This document shows positions 1 through 7,613 of a stretch of DNA of 64,000 nucleotides, one piece after another. Within the stretch, counting starts at the first letter, position 1. Every line of letters begins with the position of its first letter. This stretch comes from an uncultured Paracoccaceae bacterium (GTDB lineage: Bacteria > Pseudomonadota > Alphaproteobacteria > Rhodobacterales > Rhodobacteraceae). Under the pieces are notes generated by a model, which ran no database searches, had not been told where the DNA came from, and saw only the letters and a program-made list of their open reading frames with translations. Both the position numbers and the translations under genes were made by a program. The stretch is from positions 124,001 to 188,000 of the forward strand of contig CANMQX010000002.1 in NCBI GenBank assembly GCA_947500135.1, read 5' to 3'.

Positions 1-308
1 TTTTCGGTTGGAAATTCCTGCACCGGGGCGACATGTTGAATGCCAGCATTATTCACCAGAATATCGCAACCGCCTGCGGCCACGATCAAACGGCGGCAAT
101 CTTCGCACTTGGACATATCAGCCTGCACATATTTCGCCTCAACCCCGGTCACATCGGCAATCTCGGCGGCCAGCGCGTGATCTTCGTCCCGGTCGGTAAA
201 GGAATTCAGGACCACATTCGCGCCCGCCTTGGCCAATTCGCGGGCCACGCCCAGCCCAATACCCGAATTTGATCCGGTGATAACGGCGGTTTTTCCTGTC
301 AGGGACAT
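1..308 (-). CDS. bdhA: 3-hydroxybutyrate dehydrogenase (SDR family), 3' end cut by window edge
   Basis: The minus-strand frame starts at ATG 308 and runs off the left edge, so about 102 N-terminal residues are visible. It opens MSLTGKTAVITGSNSGIG, the Rossmann TGxxxGxG motif of short-chain dehydrogenases. NNAGIQHVAPVQEFP follows near residue 87; that wording after the NNAG motif is typical of D-3-hydroxybutyrate dehydrogenases. The family oxidises 3-hydroxybutyrate to acetoacetate with NAD in PHB and ketone-body turnover. The catalytic Ser-Tyr-Lys region lies outside the window. A terminator-like hairpin on the same strand lies upstream at 390-415, so this gene may sit behind an attenuator or have its own promoter at 309-389. 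Confidence 0.85.
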   Translation of the reverse strand, partial: MSLTGKTAVITGSNSGIGLGVARELAKAGANVVLNSFTDRDEDHALAAEIADVTGVEAKYVQADMSKCEDCRRLIVAAGGCDILVNNAGIQHVAPVQEFPTE

Positions 309-389
309 CTCTTGCTCCGATTCTTTGGTGTTGCGACTCAGTCTATATGCTGCAACTGCAAAAGGCACCCGAGGTTCCATAGGCCCAAC

Positions 390-415
390 AAAAAAACGCC
401 CGCACAAGGCGGGCG
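390..415 (-). terminator. Rho-independent terminator
   Basis: Perfect 7-bp GC-rich stem (397-403 with 409-415), 5-nt loop, and seven consecutive A on the plus strand (390-396). This gives a U-tract for minus-strand transcription. There is no T-run on the plus-strand side, so it acts for the minus strand. It lies upstream of, not after, the nearest minus-strand gene. Confidence 0.75.
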
Positions 416-464
416 TAAAGTTATTGAGGCAGGTTTCATACAGGCAAGAAACCTATCGAGCAGT
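390..464 (-). ncRNA. Candidate small RNA or bdhA leader attenuator
   Basis: On the minus strand a -10-like TATAAA (476-471) lies 17 bp from a weak -35-like TTGGAG (499-494). A transcript starting near 464 would contain a hairpin with 7-bp arms AGGTTTC/GAAACCT (454-448 and 437-431). It would end at a strong intrinsic terminator, CGCCCGC/GCGGGCG (415-397), followed by seven U. No open reading frame of note fits. The predicted length is about 75 nt. It could be an independent sRNA, or a premature-termination leader for bdhA, which starts 82 nt further on in the same direction. I do not recognise the family. Confidence 0.5.
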
Positions 465-577
465 GACACCTTTATAAGCAATGACTTGCGCGGCTCCAAG
501 CTAAAAGTTTGAAAAGGTTGAAAAGCATCTTTACCATCAGCCCCAACAACAATCATGAACCGGGGGATTTGAGCGCA

Positions 578-2392
578 ATGACGGCAGCAATCACAAGAAA
601 ACGACACAGTCTGACGGCCGCACTGGCCATCATGGCCGCCGCAACATGGGCGCATGCCGAACCGCAGCATGGCATAGCTATGTATGGTGACCCGGCCCTG
701 CCACCTGATTTTGTGTCCCTGCCCTACGCAAACCCCGACGCACCAACCGGCGGGCAGATCGTCACGGCAGAGGTCGGCAGCTTTGACAGCCTCAATCCTT
801 TTATCCGCAAAGGGTCCGTGCCGTGGCAACTTCGGTTCTTTCTGGGCGAAAGCTTTATGGGGCGCAGCCTTGATGAACCCTTCGCGCTCTACGGTGTTCT
901 GGCCGAATCGATTGAAACCGGGCCGAATCGCGAATGGGTTGAATTCACCTTGCGTGAAGGCGCGATGTTCTCTGACGGCAGCCCGGTCACCGTCGAAGAT
1001 GTGATGTGGTCCTATGAAACGCTCGGCACCGTGGGGCACCCGCGTTACTTGGGTTTCTGGTCCAAGGTTGAAAGCCTCGAACAAACCGGCGACCGCACGG
1101 TGCGCTTCACCTTCAACGTCGAGGATCGCGAACTGGCCCTGCTCGCAGGTATGCGTCCGATCCTGAAGAAAGCACAGTGGGATGGTGTCAATTTCGAAGA
1201 AAGCACAACCGAAATCGTGCCGATCACCTCTGCACCTTACGTGATTGATGACTTTGAGCCCGGTCGTTTCGTATCGCTGCGCCGCAACCCGGACTATTGG
1301 GGCAAGGATGTCCCTTTCCGCGTCGGCACCAACAATATTGATGAGGTCCGGCTGGAATTCTTCGGCGATGAAACCGCCGCGTTCGAGGCGTTCAAGGTCG
1401 GCGAAGTGAACTCCAACCGTGAATTCAACGTTGCGCGCTGGGACAGCCAGTACAATTTCCCAGCCATTCAGGATGGCGATGTCGTCAAATCCATCCTGCC
1501 GCATGAACGGCCATCGGGCATGACCGGATTTGTGATGAACACGCGCCGCGACCAGTTCAGAGACTGGCAGGTGCGCGATGCGATGCTGCATGTGTTCAAC
1601 TTCGAATTCATCAACGAGGCGATGACGGATTCGCAACAGCCGCGCATCACATCCTACTGGTCCAACTCACCACTGGCGATGTCAGACGGGCCTGCGGCAG
1701 GCCGCGTGGCCGAATTCCTCGCCCCCTTTGCCGATGACCTGTTGCCCGGTGCGCTTGACGGCTACACCCTGCCCACAAGCGACGGATCAGAACGCAACCG
1801 CGCAGGCACAGCCGCCGCTTTGGCACAGATGGAGGCGGCAGGCTGGACAATCCAGGACGGCACAATGAAAAACGCCGACGGACAGCCCTTCACCTTTGAA
1901 ATCCTGCTCAAGCAAGGTTCATCCGAAAATCAGGCGATGATCGACATGTTCGTGGAATCGCTCTCGCGCATCGGGGTCACCCCATCGGTCGCTGTCGCCG
2001 ACAGCGCGCAGTTCAAGGAACGCACTGACGCCTATCAATTCGACATGACCTATTACCGGCGCGGCGTGTCGCTCTCTCCCGGGAATGAACAATATAACTA
2101 TTACGGATCTGAGGATGCCGATGCACCGGGCGGGCGCAACCTGATGGGGGTCAAATCCCCGGCGGTGGATGCCATGATCGGGCGGTTGCTGACCTCTGAA
2201 AGTCAGGATGACTTTGTCGCGGCAGTCAAAGCACTCGACCGGGTGCTGACATCCGGGCGTTACGTGATCCCGATCTACCAGTGGAACATCAGCCGCGTCG
2301 CCCATGCGAAAGCGTTGAAATACCCCGAAAACCTGCCAATTTTTGGCGACTGGCCGGGTTGGCAACCTGATGTCTGGTGGTACGAGGAATAG
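578..2392 (+). CDS. ABC transporter substrate-binding protein, family 5 (YejA-like)
   Basis: Periplasmic solute-binding protein of the peptide/nickel/microcin C class, about 604 residues, the usual size of the YejA subgroup. I chose ATG 578 over the upstream TTG at 509 because it opens directly into a signal peptide: a basic N-terminus, then LTAALAIMAAATWAHA with an AHA cleavage site. A purine-rich GGGGGA lies about 11 bases upstream. The mature start (HGIAMYGDPALPPDF) and the segment GGQIVTAEVGSFDSLNPF are typical of YejA-like proteins. No permease or ATPase genes follow, so it is either an orphan or uses a transporter encoded elsewhere. Ligand unknown. Confidence 0.85.
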   Translation: MTAAITRKRHSLTAALAIMAAATWAHAEPQHGIAMYGDPALPPDFVSLPYANPDAPTGGQIVTAEVGSFDSLNPFIRKGSVPWQLRFFLGESFMGRSLDEPFALYGVLAESIETGPNREWVEFTLREGAMFSDGSPVTVEDVMWSYETLGTVGHPRYLGFWSKVESLEQTGDRTVRFTFNVEDRELALLAGMRPILKKAQWDGVNFEESTTEIVPITSAPYVIDDFEPGRFVSLRRNPDYWGKDVPFRVGTNNIDEVRLEFFGDETAAFEAFKVGEVNSNREFNVARWDSQYNFPAIQDGDVVKSILPHERPSGMTGFVMNTRRDQFRDWQVRDAMLHVFNFEFINEAMTDSQQPRITSYWSNSPLAMSDGPAAGRVAEFLAPFADDLLPGALDGYTLPTSDGSERNRAGTAAALAQMEAAGWTIQDGTMKNADGQPFTFEILLKQGSSENQAMIDMFVESLSRIGVTPSVAVADSAQFKERTDAYQFDMTYYRRGVSLSPGNEQYNYYGSEDADAPGGRNLMGVKSPAVDAMIGRLLTSESQDDFVAAVKALDRVLTSGRYVIPIYQWNISRVAHAKALKYPENLPIFGDWPGWQPDVWWYEE

Positions 2393-2399
2393 TCACTGT

Positions 2400-2445
2400 C
2401 GCCCCGCTGTCATGGGTCTGTTACAATTGACCCATAGGCGGGGCG
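2400..2445 (+). promoter_or_regulatory. Two-tier hairpin between the solute-binding gene and arsC
   Basis: Outer arms CGCCCCGC (2400-2407) and GCGGGGCG (2438-2445) pair perfectly. Inner arms ATGGGTC (2412-2418) and GACCCAT (2429-2435) also pair, leaving a 10-nt AT-rich loop. The hairpin begins 8 bases after the upstream stop and ends 19 bases before arsC. No U-tract follows, so it is not a classical terminator. It could still end the upstream transcript, or act in the arsC leader or as an operator. Confidence 0.55.
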
Positions 2446-2464
2446 AAAAGATTAAAAGGCCAAT

Positions 2465-2935
2465 ATGAATATCCTCGTCCTCTGCACCGGCAACTCCGCC
2501 CGTTCCATCCTGCTTGAGTCAATCCTGACCCACCGTTCCGACGGACGCATCAAAGCATGGTCAGCAGGGTCCAAACCCGCCGGGCAGGTCCATCCTCAAT
2601 CCACTGCATTGCTGGCTGAAAAAGGCTTCCCAATCGATGGGCTGACATCGCAAAGTTGGGATGACTACGCCAAACCGGACGCGCCTTTGATGGATGCCGT
2701 GATCACCGTCTGTGGTTCCGCTGCCGCCGAAGAATGCCCCTACTGGCCCGGCGCACCCCTGCGCGCGCATTGGGGTGTGGAAGACCCTGCCGCCACCAGC
2801 ACCGCAGACCAACCCGCCGCCTTCGCCACAGCCTATGACCTGCTTGCGGCGCGGGCCGAACAACTGCTCGCTATCCCGTTTGAGGATCTGTCGCAGGACG
2901 ATCTGCAAGCGGCACTCAACAGGATCGGCGGATGA
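2465..2935 (+). CDS. arsC: Arsenate reductase, LMW-phosphatase (thioredoxin-coupled) type
   Basis: 156 residues. The phosphatase loop C7-TGNSA-R13 (CX5R) is at the N-terminus. Cys83 and Cys91 match the spacing of the second and third relay cysteines of thioredoxin-linked ArsC, and Asp is present in WGVEDP near residue 107. It would reduce arsenate to arsenite in the cytoplasm. The stop overlaps the start of the downstream aquaglyceroporin gene (ATGA), so the two are probably co-translated. Some relatives are annotated only as protein-tyrosine phosphatases, but the three cysteines and the channel partner favour ArsC. No arsR-type repressor is adjacent. Confidence 0.88.
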   Translation: MNILVLCTGNSARSILLESILTHRSDGRIKAWSAGSKPAGQVHPQSTALLAEKGFPIDGLTSQSWDDYAKPDAPLMDAVITVCGSAAAEECPYWPGAPLRAHWGVEDPAATSTADQPAAFATAYDLLAARAEQLLAIPFEDLSQDDLQAALNRIGG

Positions 2936-3579
2936 CCAATCAAAAGCTCCTGGCCGAATTTATCGGCACGGCCTTCTTGCTAGTCGGCGTTGTTGGCTCC
3001 GGAATCATGGGCGAAGCATTGGCAGGCGGCAACGTGGCCATCGCCCTGCTGGCCAATGCCATCGCCACCGGCTGCACGCTGTATTTTATCATCACCACGC
3101 TGGGCCCGATCTCTGGCGCGCATTTCAACCCCGCTGTTACGCTGGCCTTCCTGATCCGGCGCGAGATCGCACCGGGCCTCGCCGCCGTTTTCGTGGTTTT
3201 GCAGATCACCGGCGGTATCCTTGGGGTCTGGGCGTGCCACGTCATGTTCGATCTGGATATCCTGCAAGCTTCCACCACCAACCGGACCGGCATCCCCCAA
3301 TGGTTTTCCGAGGTTCTGGCCACATTCGGCCTGCTTTTCGCAATCTTCGGGGGGATCAAAAACAAACCCGACGCCGTGCCGATGCTTGTGGCACTCTACA
3401 TCACCGGGGCCTACTGGTTCACCTCATCCACCAGCTTCGCCAACCCTGCAGTGACCATCGCACGCGGGTTCAGCGATACTTTCGCTGGCATCAACCCGGC
3501 CCATATTCCAATGTTCGTCGCGATGCAGATCATCGGAGTTGGGATTGCGGCAATCATCCTGCCAAAGCTGTTCAGGTAA
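2932..3579 (+). CDS. aqpS: MIP-family channel, probable arsenite aquaglyceroporin
   Basis: 215 residues, hydrophobic throughout. It has the two aquaporin signature repeats, HFNPAVT (Asn66) and FANPAVTIAR near residue 174, the second followed by the selectivity-filter Arg. The family forms inner-membrane pores for water, glycerol or undissociated arsenite. The start overlaps arsC by 4 bp. In Sinorhizobium meliloti the known arsR-aqpS-arsC-arsH operon uses AqpS instead of an ArsB pump to let arsenite leak out, and the pairing here suggests the same role. The 3' end overlaps the convergent XRE-cupin gene by 8 bp. Confidence 0.85.
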   Translation: MTNQKLLAEFIGTAFLLVGVVGSGIMGEALAGGNVAIALLANAIATGCTLYFIITTLGPISGAHFNPAVTLAFLIRREIAPGLAAVFVVLQITGGILGVWACHVMFDLDILQASTTNRTGIPQWFSEVLATFGLLFAIFGGIKNKPDAVPMLVALYITGAYWFTSSTSFANPAVTIARGFSDTFAGINPAHIPMFVAMQIIGVGIAAIILPKLFR

Positions 3580-4201
3580 GCGACGTCACCCAAAGGATCG
3601 TCGCATCCTCCGCACTGACCGACACGACGTTATGGCCCATGGCGGCATCGTAATAGGCGCTGTCGCCCCGGCTTAACTCCACGGGCTCATAGAATTCCGA
3701 ATAAAGCCGGACACGGCCCGTCAGCACATATAAAAATTCCTCACCATCGTGGCGAACCCATCCATCGAAATCCTCCATCTGGCGGGCGCGGACACGGGCG
3801 CGGTAAGGTAACATTTTCTTTGATGTCAGCGCATTGGCCAACAGATCATGCTCGTAGGTCGTGGTGATCTGCTGCACAGCATCACCCGATTTGGTGACCG
3901 CCATGCGGCCATTCACCTGACCTTTGGATGGGGGGGTAAACAGCTGCGGCACCGAAATCTCCAGCCCCACGGCCAGCTTTTTCAATGCGTCATATGTGGG
4001 CGACATCTGACCATTTTCAATCTTGGACAAGGTCGACCGGGCCAACCCCGCCTGCTGGGCCGCCTGTTCCAAGGTCCAGTCGCGCGCCTTGCGCAATTCA
4101 CGCACACGTACACCCAGATCCAGCGGCGGGGCCACGGAGCTGTCCCCGTTCTCATGGGCGATGCGGATCAGGCTATGAGGGGCATTTTCTGACATGCGCA
4201 T
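3572..4201 (-). CDS. XRE-type HTH regulator with C-terminal cupin
   Basis: About 209 residues. An HTH_3 domain lies near residues 27-85 (LEQAAQQAGLARSTLSKIENG). A cupin domain follows at about 130-205 (RHDGEEFLYVLTGRV). Regulators of this layout sense a small ligand in the cupin. It is divergent from the AMP-ligase/DsbA/MFS operon, 52 bp away, and probably controls it. Two in-frame ATGs (4201 and 4195) are possible; neither has a clear ribosome site. A perfect 12-bp palindrome spans both. Confidence 0.82.
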   Translation of the reverse strand: MRMSENAPHSLIRIAHENGDSSVAPPLDLGVRVRELRKARDWTLEQAAQQAGLARSTLSKIENGQMSPTYDALKKLAVGLEISVPQLFTPPSKGQVNGRMAVTKSGDAVQQITTTYEHDLLANALTSKKMLPYRARVRARQMEDFDGWVRHDGEEFLYVLTGRVRLYSEFYEPVELSRGDSAYYDAAMGHNVVSVSAEDATILWVTSLT

Positions 4202-4203
4202 GT
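4192..4203. promoter_or_regulatory. Perfect palindrome ACATGCGCATGT at regulator start
   Basis: A 12-bp perfect palindrome overlaps both candidate start codons of the XRE-cupin gene, in the divergent region with the AMP-ligase operon. Its position suits an autoregulatory operator. A 12-bp palindrome can also arise by chance, so this rests on position alone. Confidence 0.35.
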
Positions 4204-4253
4204 GATAAGGGCAGGCTCGCGATCTTGCAACTCATCCGCCACAGGCGTAGCCG

Positions 4254-5762
4254 ATGGTCATGCGCATCATCCCCGACACACCTGCCCCCGCCCATTTCAA
4301 CATGGCGGCACATGTTCTGGCCCATGCCGACAGGCTTGGCGACAAAACGGCCTTGCAGATCGTCGGCGATGGCGGCGAAAGTTTCAGCTATGCCCAGATC
4401 AAGGCGGCGGTGCTGGGCACTGCCACGGGGTTGCGCAATCAGGGCGTGGCACCGGGCGACCGGGTCCTGCTGCAACTGGGCAATGTGCCCGAATTCCCGA
4501 TCACCTATCTGGGGGCGATTGCGGCCGGGATCATCCCTGTCCCCGTCTCGTCGCAACTGACCGCGCGGGAACTGGCAGTGGTCTATGCCACGATCAAACC
4601 GGCATTGACGGTCCACCCCACCGGCCAGGCCAAGAACATCGGCCCGATGATCAAAACGCAGCAGCTGCGCGATTTCTGGACCCTGCCCCCGGCCTCCTAC
4701 GCCATGGGCGACCCCAACAGGCCCGCCTATATCGTCTTTACCTCGGGCACCTCTGGCCAGCCGCGCGCGGTGGTCCACGCACATCGGGCAATCTGGGCAC
4801 GGCGGATGATGTGGGATGGCTGGTATGGGCTGATGGAAACCGACCGGCTGATGCATGCAGGCGCATTCAACTGGACCTACACGCTGGGCACCGGTTTGAT
4901 GGACCCATGGTCGGTGGGGGCAACGGCTTTGATCCCCGCCGATGGCACACATGCCGAAACACTCGGGCCATTGATCCGCAACACAAATGCGACCATCTTT
5001 GCCGCAGCACCGGGTGTCTATCGACGGCTACTGCGCAATCCGCTGCCCGCCTTACCAAAGCTACGGCACGGTCTATCCGCCGGGGAAAAGATGGCGACCG
5101 CACTACGCGACCACTGGCAAAACAGCACCGGCACGCTGGTGCATGAGGCGTTCGGCATGTCCGAATGCTCCACCTTCATCTCTGGCAGTCCCGACAGACC
5201 CGCACCAGCAGGCAGTATCGGGTTTGCACAAACCGGTCGGCGCGTGGCGCTTGTCGACAGCAACGGTCCCGTTGCAAACGGCACTCCCGGCATTATCGGC
5301 ATTCACCGCGACGACCCGGGGCTGATGCTGGGCTATCACGATGCACCCGATGAAACCGCCGCGCGGTTTCAGGGTGATTGGTTCCTGACTGGCGATATCG
5401 GGATCATGAACGATACAGGCGCGATCAGCTATGCCGGGCGGGCTGATGATATGATGAACGCAGGCGGCTACCGCGTCAGCCCGGTAGAGGTCGAGGACGC
5501 GCTGACCGCCCATCACGCGATATCAGAGGCCGCAGCCTGTGCTGTGCAACTGCGCACAGATACCAGCATGATTGCAGCCTTTTATGTCGCCACAGACATG
5601 ATAGAGGAAGAAGAGCTGCGCACATTCATGCAGACGCGGCTGGCAGGGTATAAATGCCCACGGCTCTATATCGCCAAAACCAGCCTGCCCCGTGGGGCAA
5701 ACAACAAATTACTCCGACGCCAACTGCGCCAGGAATGGGAGGCCGCACATGGTCAAGCTTGA
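4254..5762 (+). CDS. AMP-dependent acyl-CoA synthetase/ligase
   Basis: 502 residues, ANL superfamily. The AMP-binding P-loop reads IVFTSGTSGQPRAVV near residue 165. The acyl-adenylate motif region FGMSECS is near 300. The YxGRADDMMNAGGYRVSP hinge lies near 400, and a Lys in NNKLLRR near the C-terminus is probably catalytic. The wording is closest to benzoate/medium-chain acyl-CoA synthetases; the substrate cannot be read from sequence. It is the first gene of an operon with a DsbA-like isomerase (14-bp overlap) and an MFS exporter. Confidence 0.85.
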   Translation: MVMRIIPDTPAPAHFNMAAHVLAHADRLGDKTALQIVGDGGESFSYAQIKAAVLGTATGLRNQGVAPGDRVLLQLGNVPEFPITYLGAIAAGIIPVPVSSQLTARELAVVYATIKPALTVHPTGQAKNIGPMIKTQQLRDFWTLPPASYAMGDPNRPAYIVFTSGTSGQPRAVVHAHRAIWARRMMWDGWYGLMETDRLMHAGAFNWTYTLGTGLMDPWSVGATALIPADGTHAETLGPLIRNTNATIFAAAPGVYRRLLRNPLPALPKLRHGLSAGEKMATALRDHWQNSTGTLVHEAFGMSECSTFISGSPDRPAPAGSIGFAQTGRRVALVDSNGPVANGTPGIIGIHRDDPGLMLGYHDAPDETAARFQGDWFLTGDIGIMNDTGAISYAGRADDMMNAGGYRVSPVEVEDALTAHHAISEAAACAVQLRTDTSMIAAFYVATDMIEEEELRTFMQTRLAGYKCPRLYIAKTSLPRGANNKLLRRQLRQEWEAAHGQA

Positions 5763-6393
5763 TATCATCTCTGATCCGATCTGCCCCTGGTGCTATATCG
5801 GGAAAACCAACCTGGACGCGGCGTTACTGGATTTCCCTGATCATCCGTTCAGCATCGAATGGCACCCGTTTCAGCTAAACCCGGATATGCCAGTGGGCGG
5901 GATGGACCGGCGCGCCTATCTGGAAGGAAAGTTCGGCGGCAAGGAAGCCGCGATCAAAGCCTACGCGCCTGTGGTCGAACATGCCGAAAAATCCGGGGCG
6001 CATATCAATTTCGAAGCGATCAAGAAAACGCCAAACACAATTGACGCGCACAGGCTGATCCACTGGGCGGGGATCGAACAGCGGCAATCCTTCGTGGTTG
6101 ATCTGTTGTTCAAGGCGTATTTCGTCGAAGGGCGCGACATTGGCAATGCAGAGGTGCTGTCGGACATCGCCGACACTGCCGAAATGGATGCGTCCATGGT
6201 GGCCAAACTGCTCGCCTCTGATGCCGATATTGATGATATCCGGGCACGCGACAAATATAGCCGGGAAATGGGCGTAAACTCCGTGCCCACCTTCATCGTG
6301 GCCAATCAACACGCTGTCCCCGGGGCACAACCGCCCGAGATGTGGGTGCAGGTGATCAAGGATATCATGGACCAGATCGAAGCCGCGGAATGA
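5749..6393 (+). CDS. DsbA-family oxidoreductase (FrnE / 2-hydroxychromene-2-carboxylate isomerase-like)
   Basis: 214 residues with a thioredoxin-like N-terminus, DPICPWCYIGK (CPWC active site), and the late cis-Pro loop GVNSVPTFIV. No signal peptide, so cytoplasmic, as in the FrnE/HCCA-isomerase branch. ATG 5749 lies inside the upstream gene and is preferred over the longer frame from 5692, which has no family-like residues before MVKLDIISDP. It may protect or isomerise a thiol substrate of the pathway begun by the neighbouring ligase; that is inference. Confidence 0.83.
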   Translation: MVKLDIISDPICPWCYIGKTNLDAALLDFPDHPFSIEWHPFQLNPDMPVGGMDRRAYLEGKFGGKEAAIKAYAPVVEHAEKSGAHINFEAIKKTPNTIDAHRLIHWAGIEQRQSFVVDLLFKAYFVEGRDIGNAEVLSDIADTAEMDASMVAKLLASDADIDDIRARDKYSREMGVNSVPTFIVANQHAVPGAQPPEMWVQVIKDIMDQIEAAE

Positions 6394-7613
6394 CAGCGGC
6401 CCCCGCCACGCAAACCGGCAAACAACTGGGTCAGTCAGAATTTATTGCGCTGATGGCGATGGTCGCCGCGACCGTTGCATTTTCCATTGATGCCATGCTG
6501 CCTGCCTTGCCCGATATCGGGGCGGAACTATCACCGAACGACCTGAACAATGCGCAGTTGATCGTCACCAGCTTTGTGCTGGGCATGGGGATCGGCACCT
6601 TGTTCACGGGGCCGCTCTCCGACGCCTTCGGGCGCAAACCTGTGATGATCGGTGGATCAATCGTTTACATTCTGGCCTGCGCGTTGGCCTGGGCCGCGCC
6701 CACGCTGGAAATCATGCTGGCCGCGCGCGTGGTGCAGGGGCTTGGGGCGGCAGGTCCACGGGTTGTGGCAATGGCACTGATCCGCGACCTGCATAGCGGG
6801 CCGCAAATGGCGCGCATCCTGTCCTTTGTCATGGTCGTGTTTTCACTGGTCCCGGCGCTGGCCCCCACAGTTGGGCATTACATCATCATCGGCTTTGGCT
6901 GGCGCGCGATCTTTATCACCTTCATCCTGTTTTCACTGGGAACATCGATCTGGCTGCTTATCAGACAACCCGAAACACTGACCCCGGAAAATCGACGCCC
7001 GCTCAGCCTCACATCACTGGCCAGCGCCGCGGCAGAGATGTTTCGCCACCCGACAGCCCGGCTATCGATCTTCATCCAGACGCTGACGCTGGGGATGCTG
7101 TTCACGGTGATTTCTTCAACCCAGCAAGTATTCGACCAGACCTTTGATCAGGGCGCACATTTTCACCTGTGGTTCGGCGGCATTGCGATTGTGGCGGCCT
7201 CATCGGGCCTGCTAAACGCAAGGTTTGTTGTGCGCTTGGGTATGCGGGCGATGATCAAGGCGATGTATATTGCCCAGATCATCCTGACGCTGATCATGCT
7301 TGGGGTCAGCATAACCGCCGCGCCTTACTGGCTGGCTTTCGGTGCCTATCTGCTCTGGACGGTTGGCAACTTCTTTCAGGCTGGGATGACCATCGGCAAT
7401 CTGAACGCGTTAGGGATGGAGGATATGGGGCATATCGCCGGGGTCGCCGCTTCCATTCTGGCCGCTGTTGCGACCATCGGCGCCGTCTTCATCGCCGCCC
7501 CCGTCGCCCTGATGTTCGACGGCACGCCTGTACCGATGGGCATTGGCGTCCTCATCGCAGCCTGCCTTGCCTTGTGGCTGACAACGCTGATCAAACGGCC
7601 GGGCGAGGTTTGA
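6390..7613 (+). CDS. MFS transporter, Bcr/CflA drug-exporter type
   Basis: About 407 residues with around 12 hydrophobic segments. The conserved MFS motif between TM2 and TM3 is GPLSDAFGRKPVMIGG, and the antiporter-type motif VVQGLGAAGPRVVAMALIRD is in the TM4-TM5 region; both are typical of the Bcr/CflA group. ATG 6390 overlaps the stop of the DsbA-like gene (ATGA). It probably exports a small molecule related to the operon's substrate. Its 3' end overlaps the convergent O-antigen-ligase-like gene by 23 bp. Confidence 0.87.
   Translation: MTAAPATQTGKQLGQSEFIALMAMVAATVAFSIDAMLPALPDIGAELSPNDLNNAQLIVTSFVLGMGIGTLFTGPLSDAFGRKPVMIGGSIVYILACALAWAAPTLEIMLAARVVQGLGAAGPRVVAMALIRDLHSGPQMARILSFVMVVFSLVPALAPTVGHYIIIGFGWRAIFITFILFSLGTSIWLLIRQPETLTPENRRPLSLTSLASAAAEMFRHPTARLSIFIQTLTLGMLFTVISSTQQVFDQTFDQGAHFHLWFGGIAIVAASSGLLNARFVVRLGMRAMIKAMYIAQIILTLIMLGVSITAAPYWLAFGAYLLWTVGNFFQAGMTIGNLNALGMEDMGHIAGVAASILAAVATIGAVFIAAPVALMFDGTPVPMGIGVLIAACLALWLTTLIKRPGEV

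Noticed and set aside
338..1636. 432-residue open frame opposite the solute-binding protein gene
   Set aside because: It is the antisense of a clear SBP gene; composition is Arg/His/Phe-rich, with no ribosome site or family motif.
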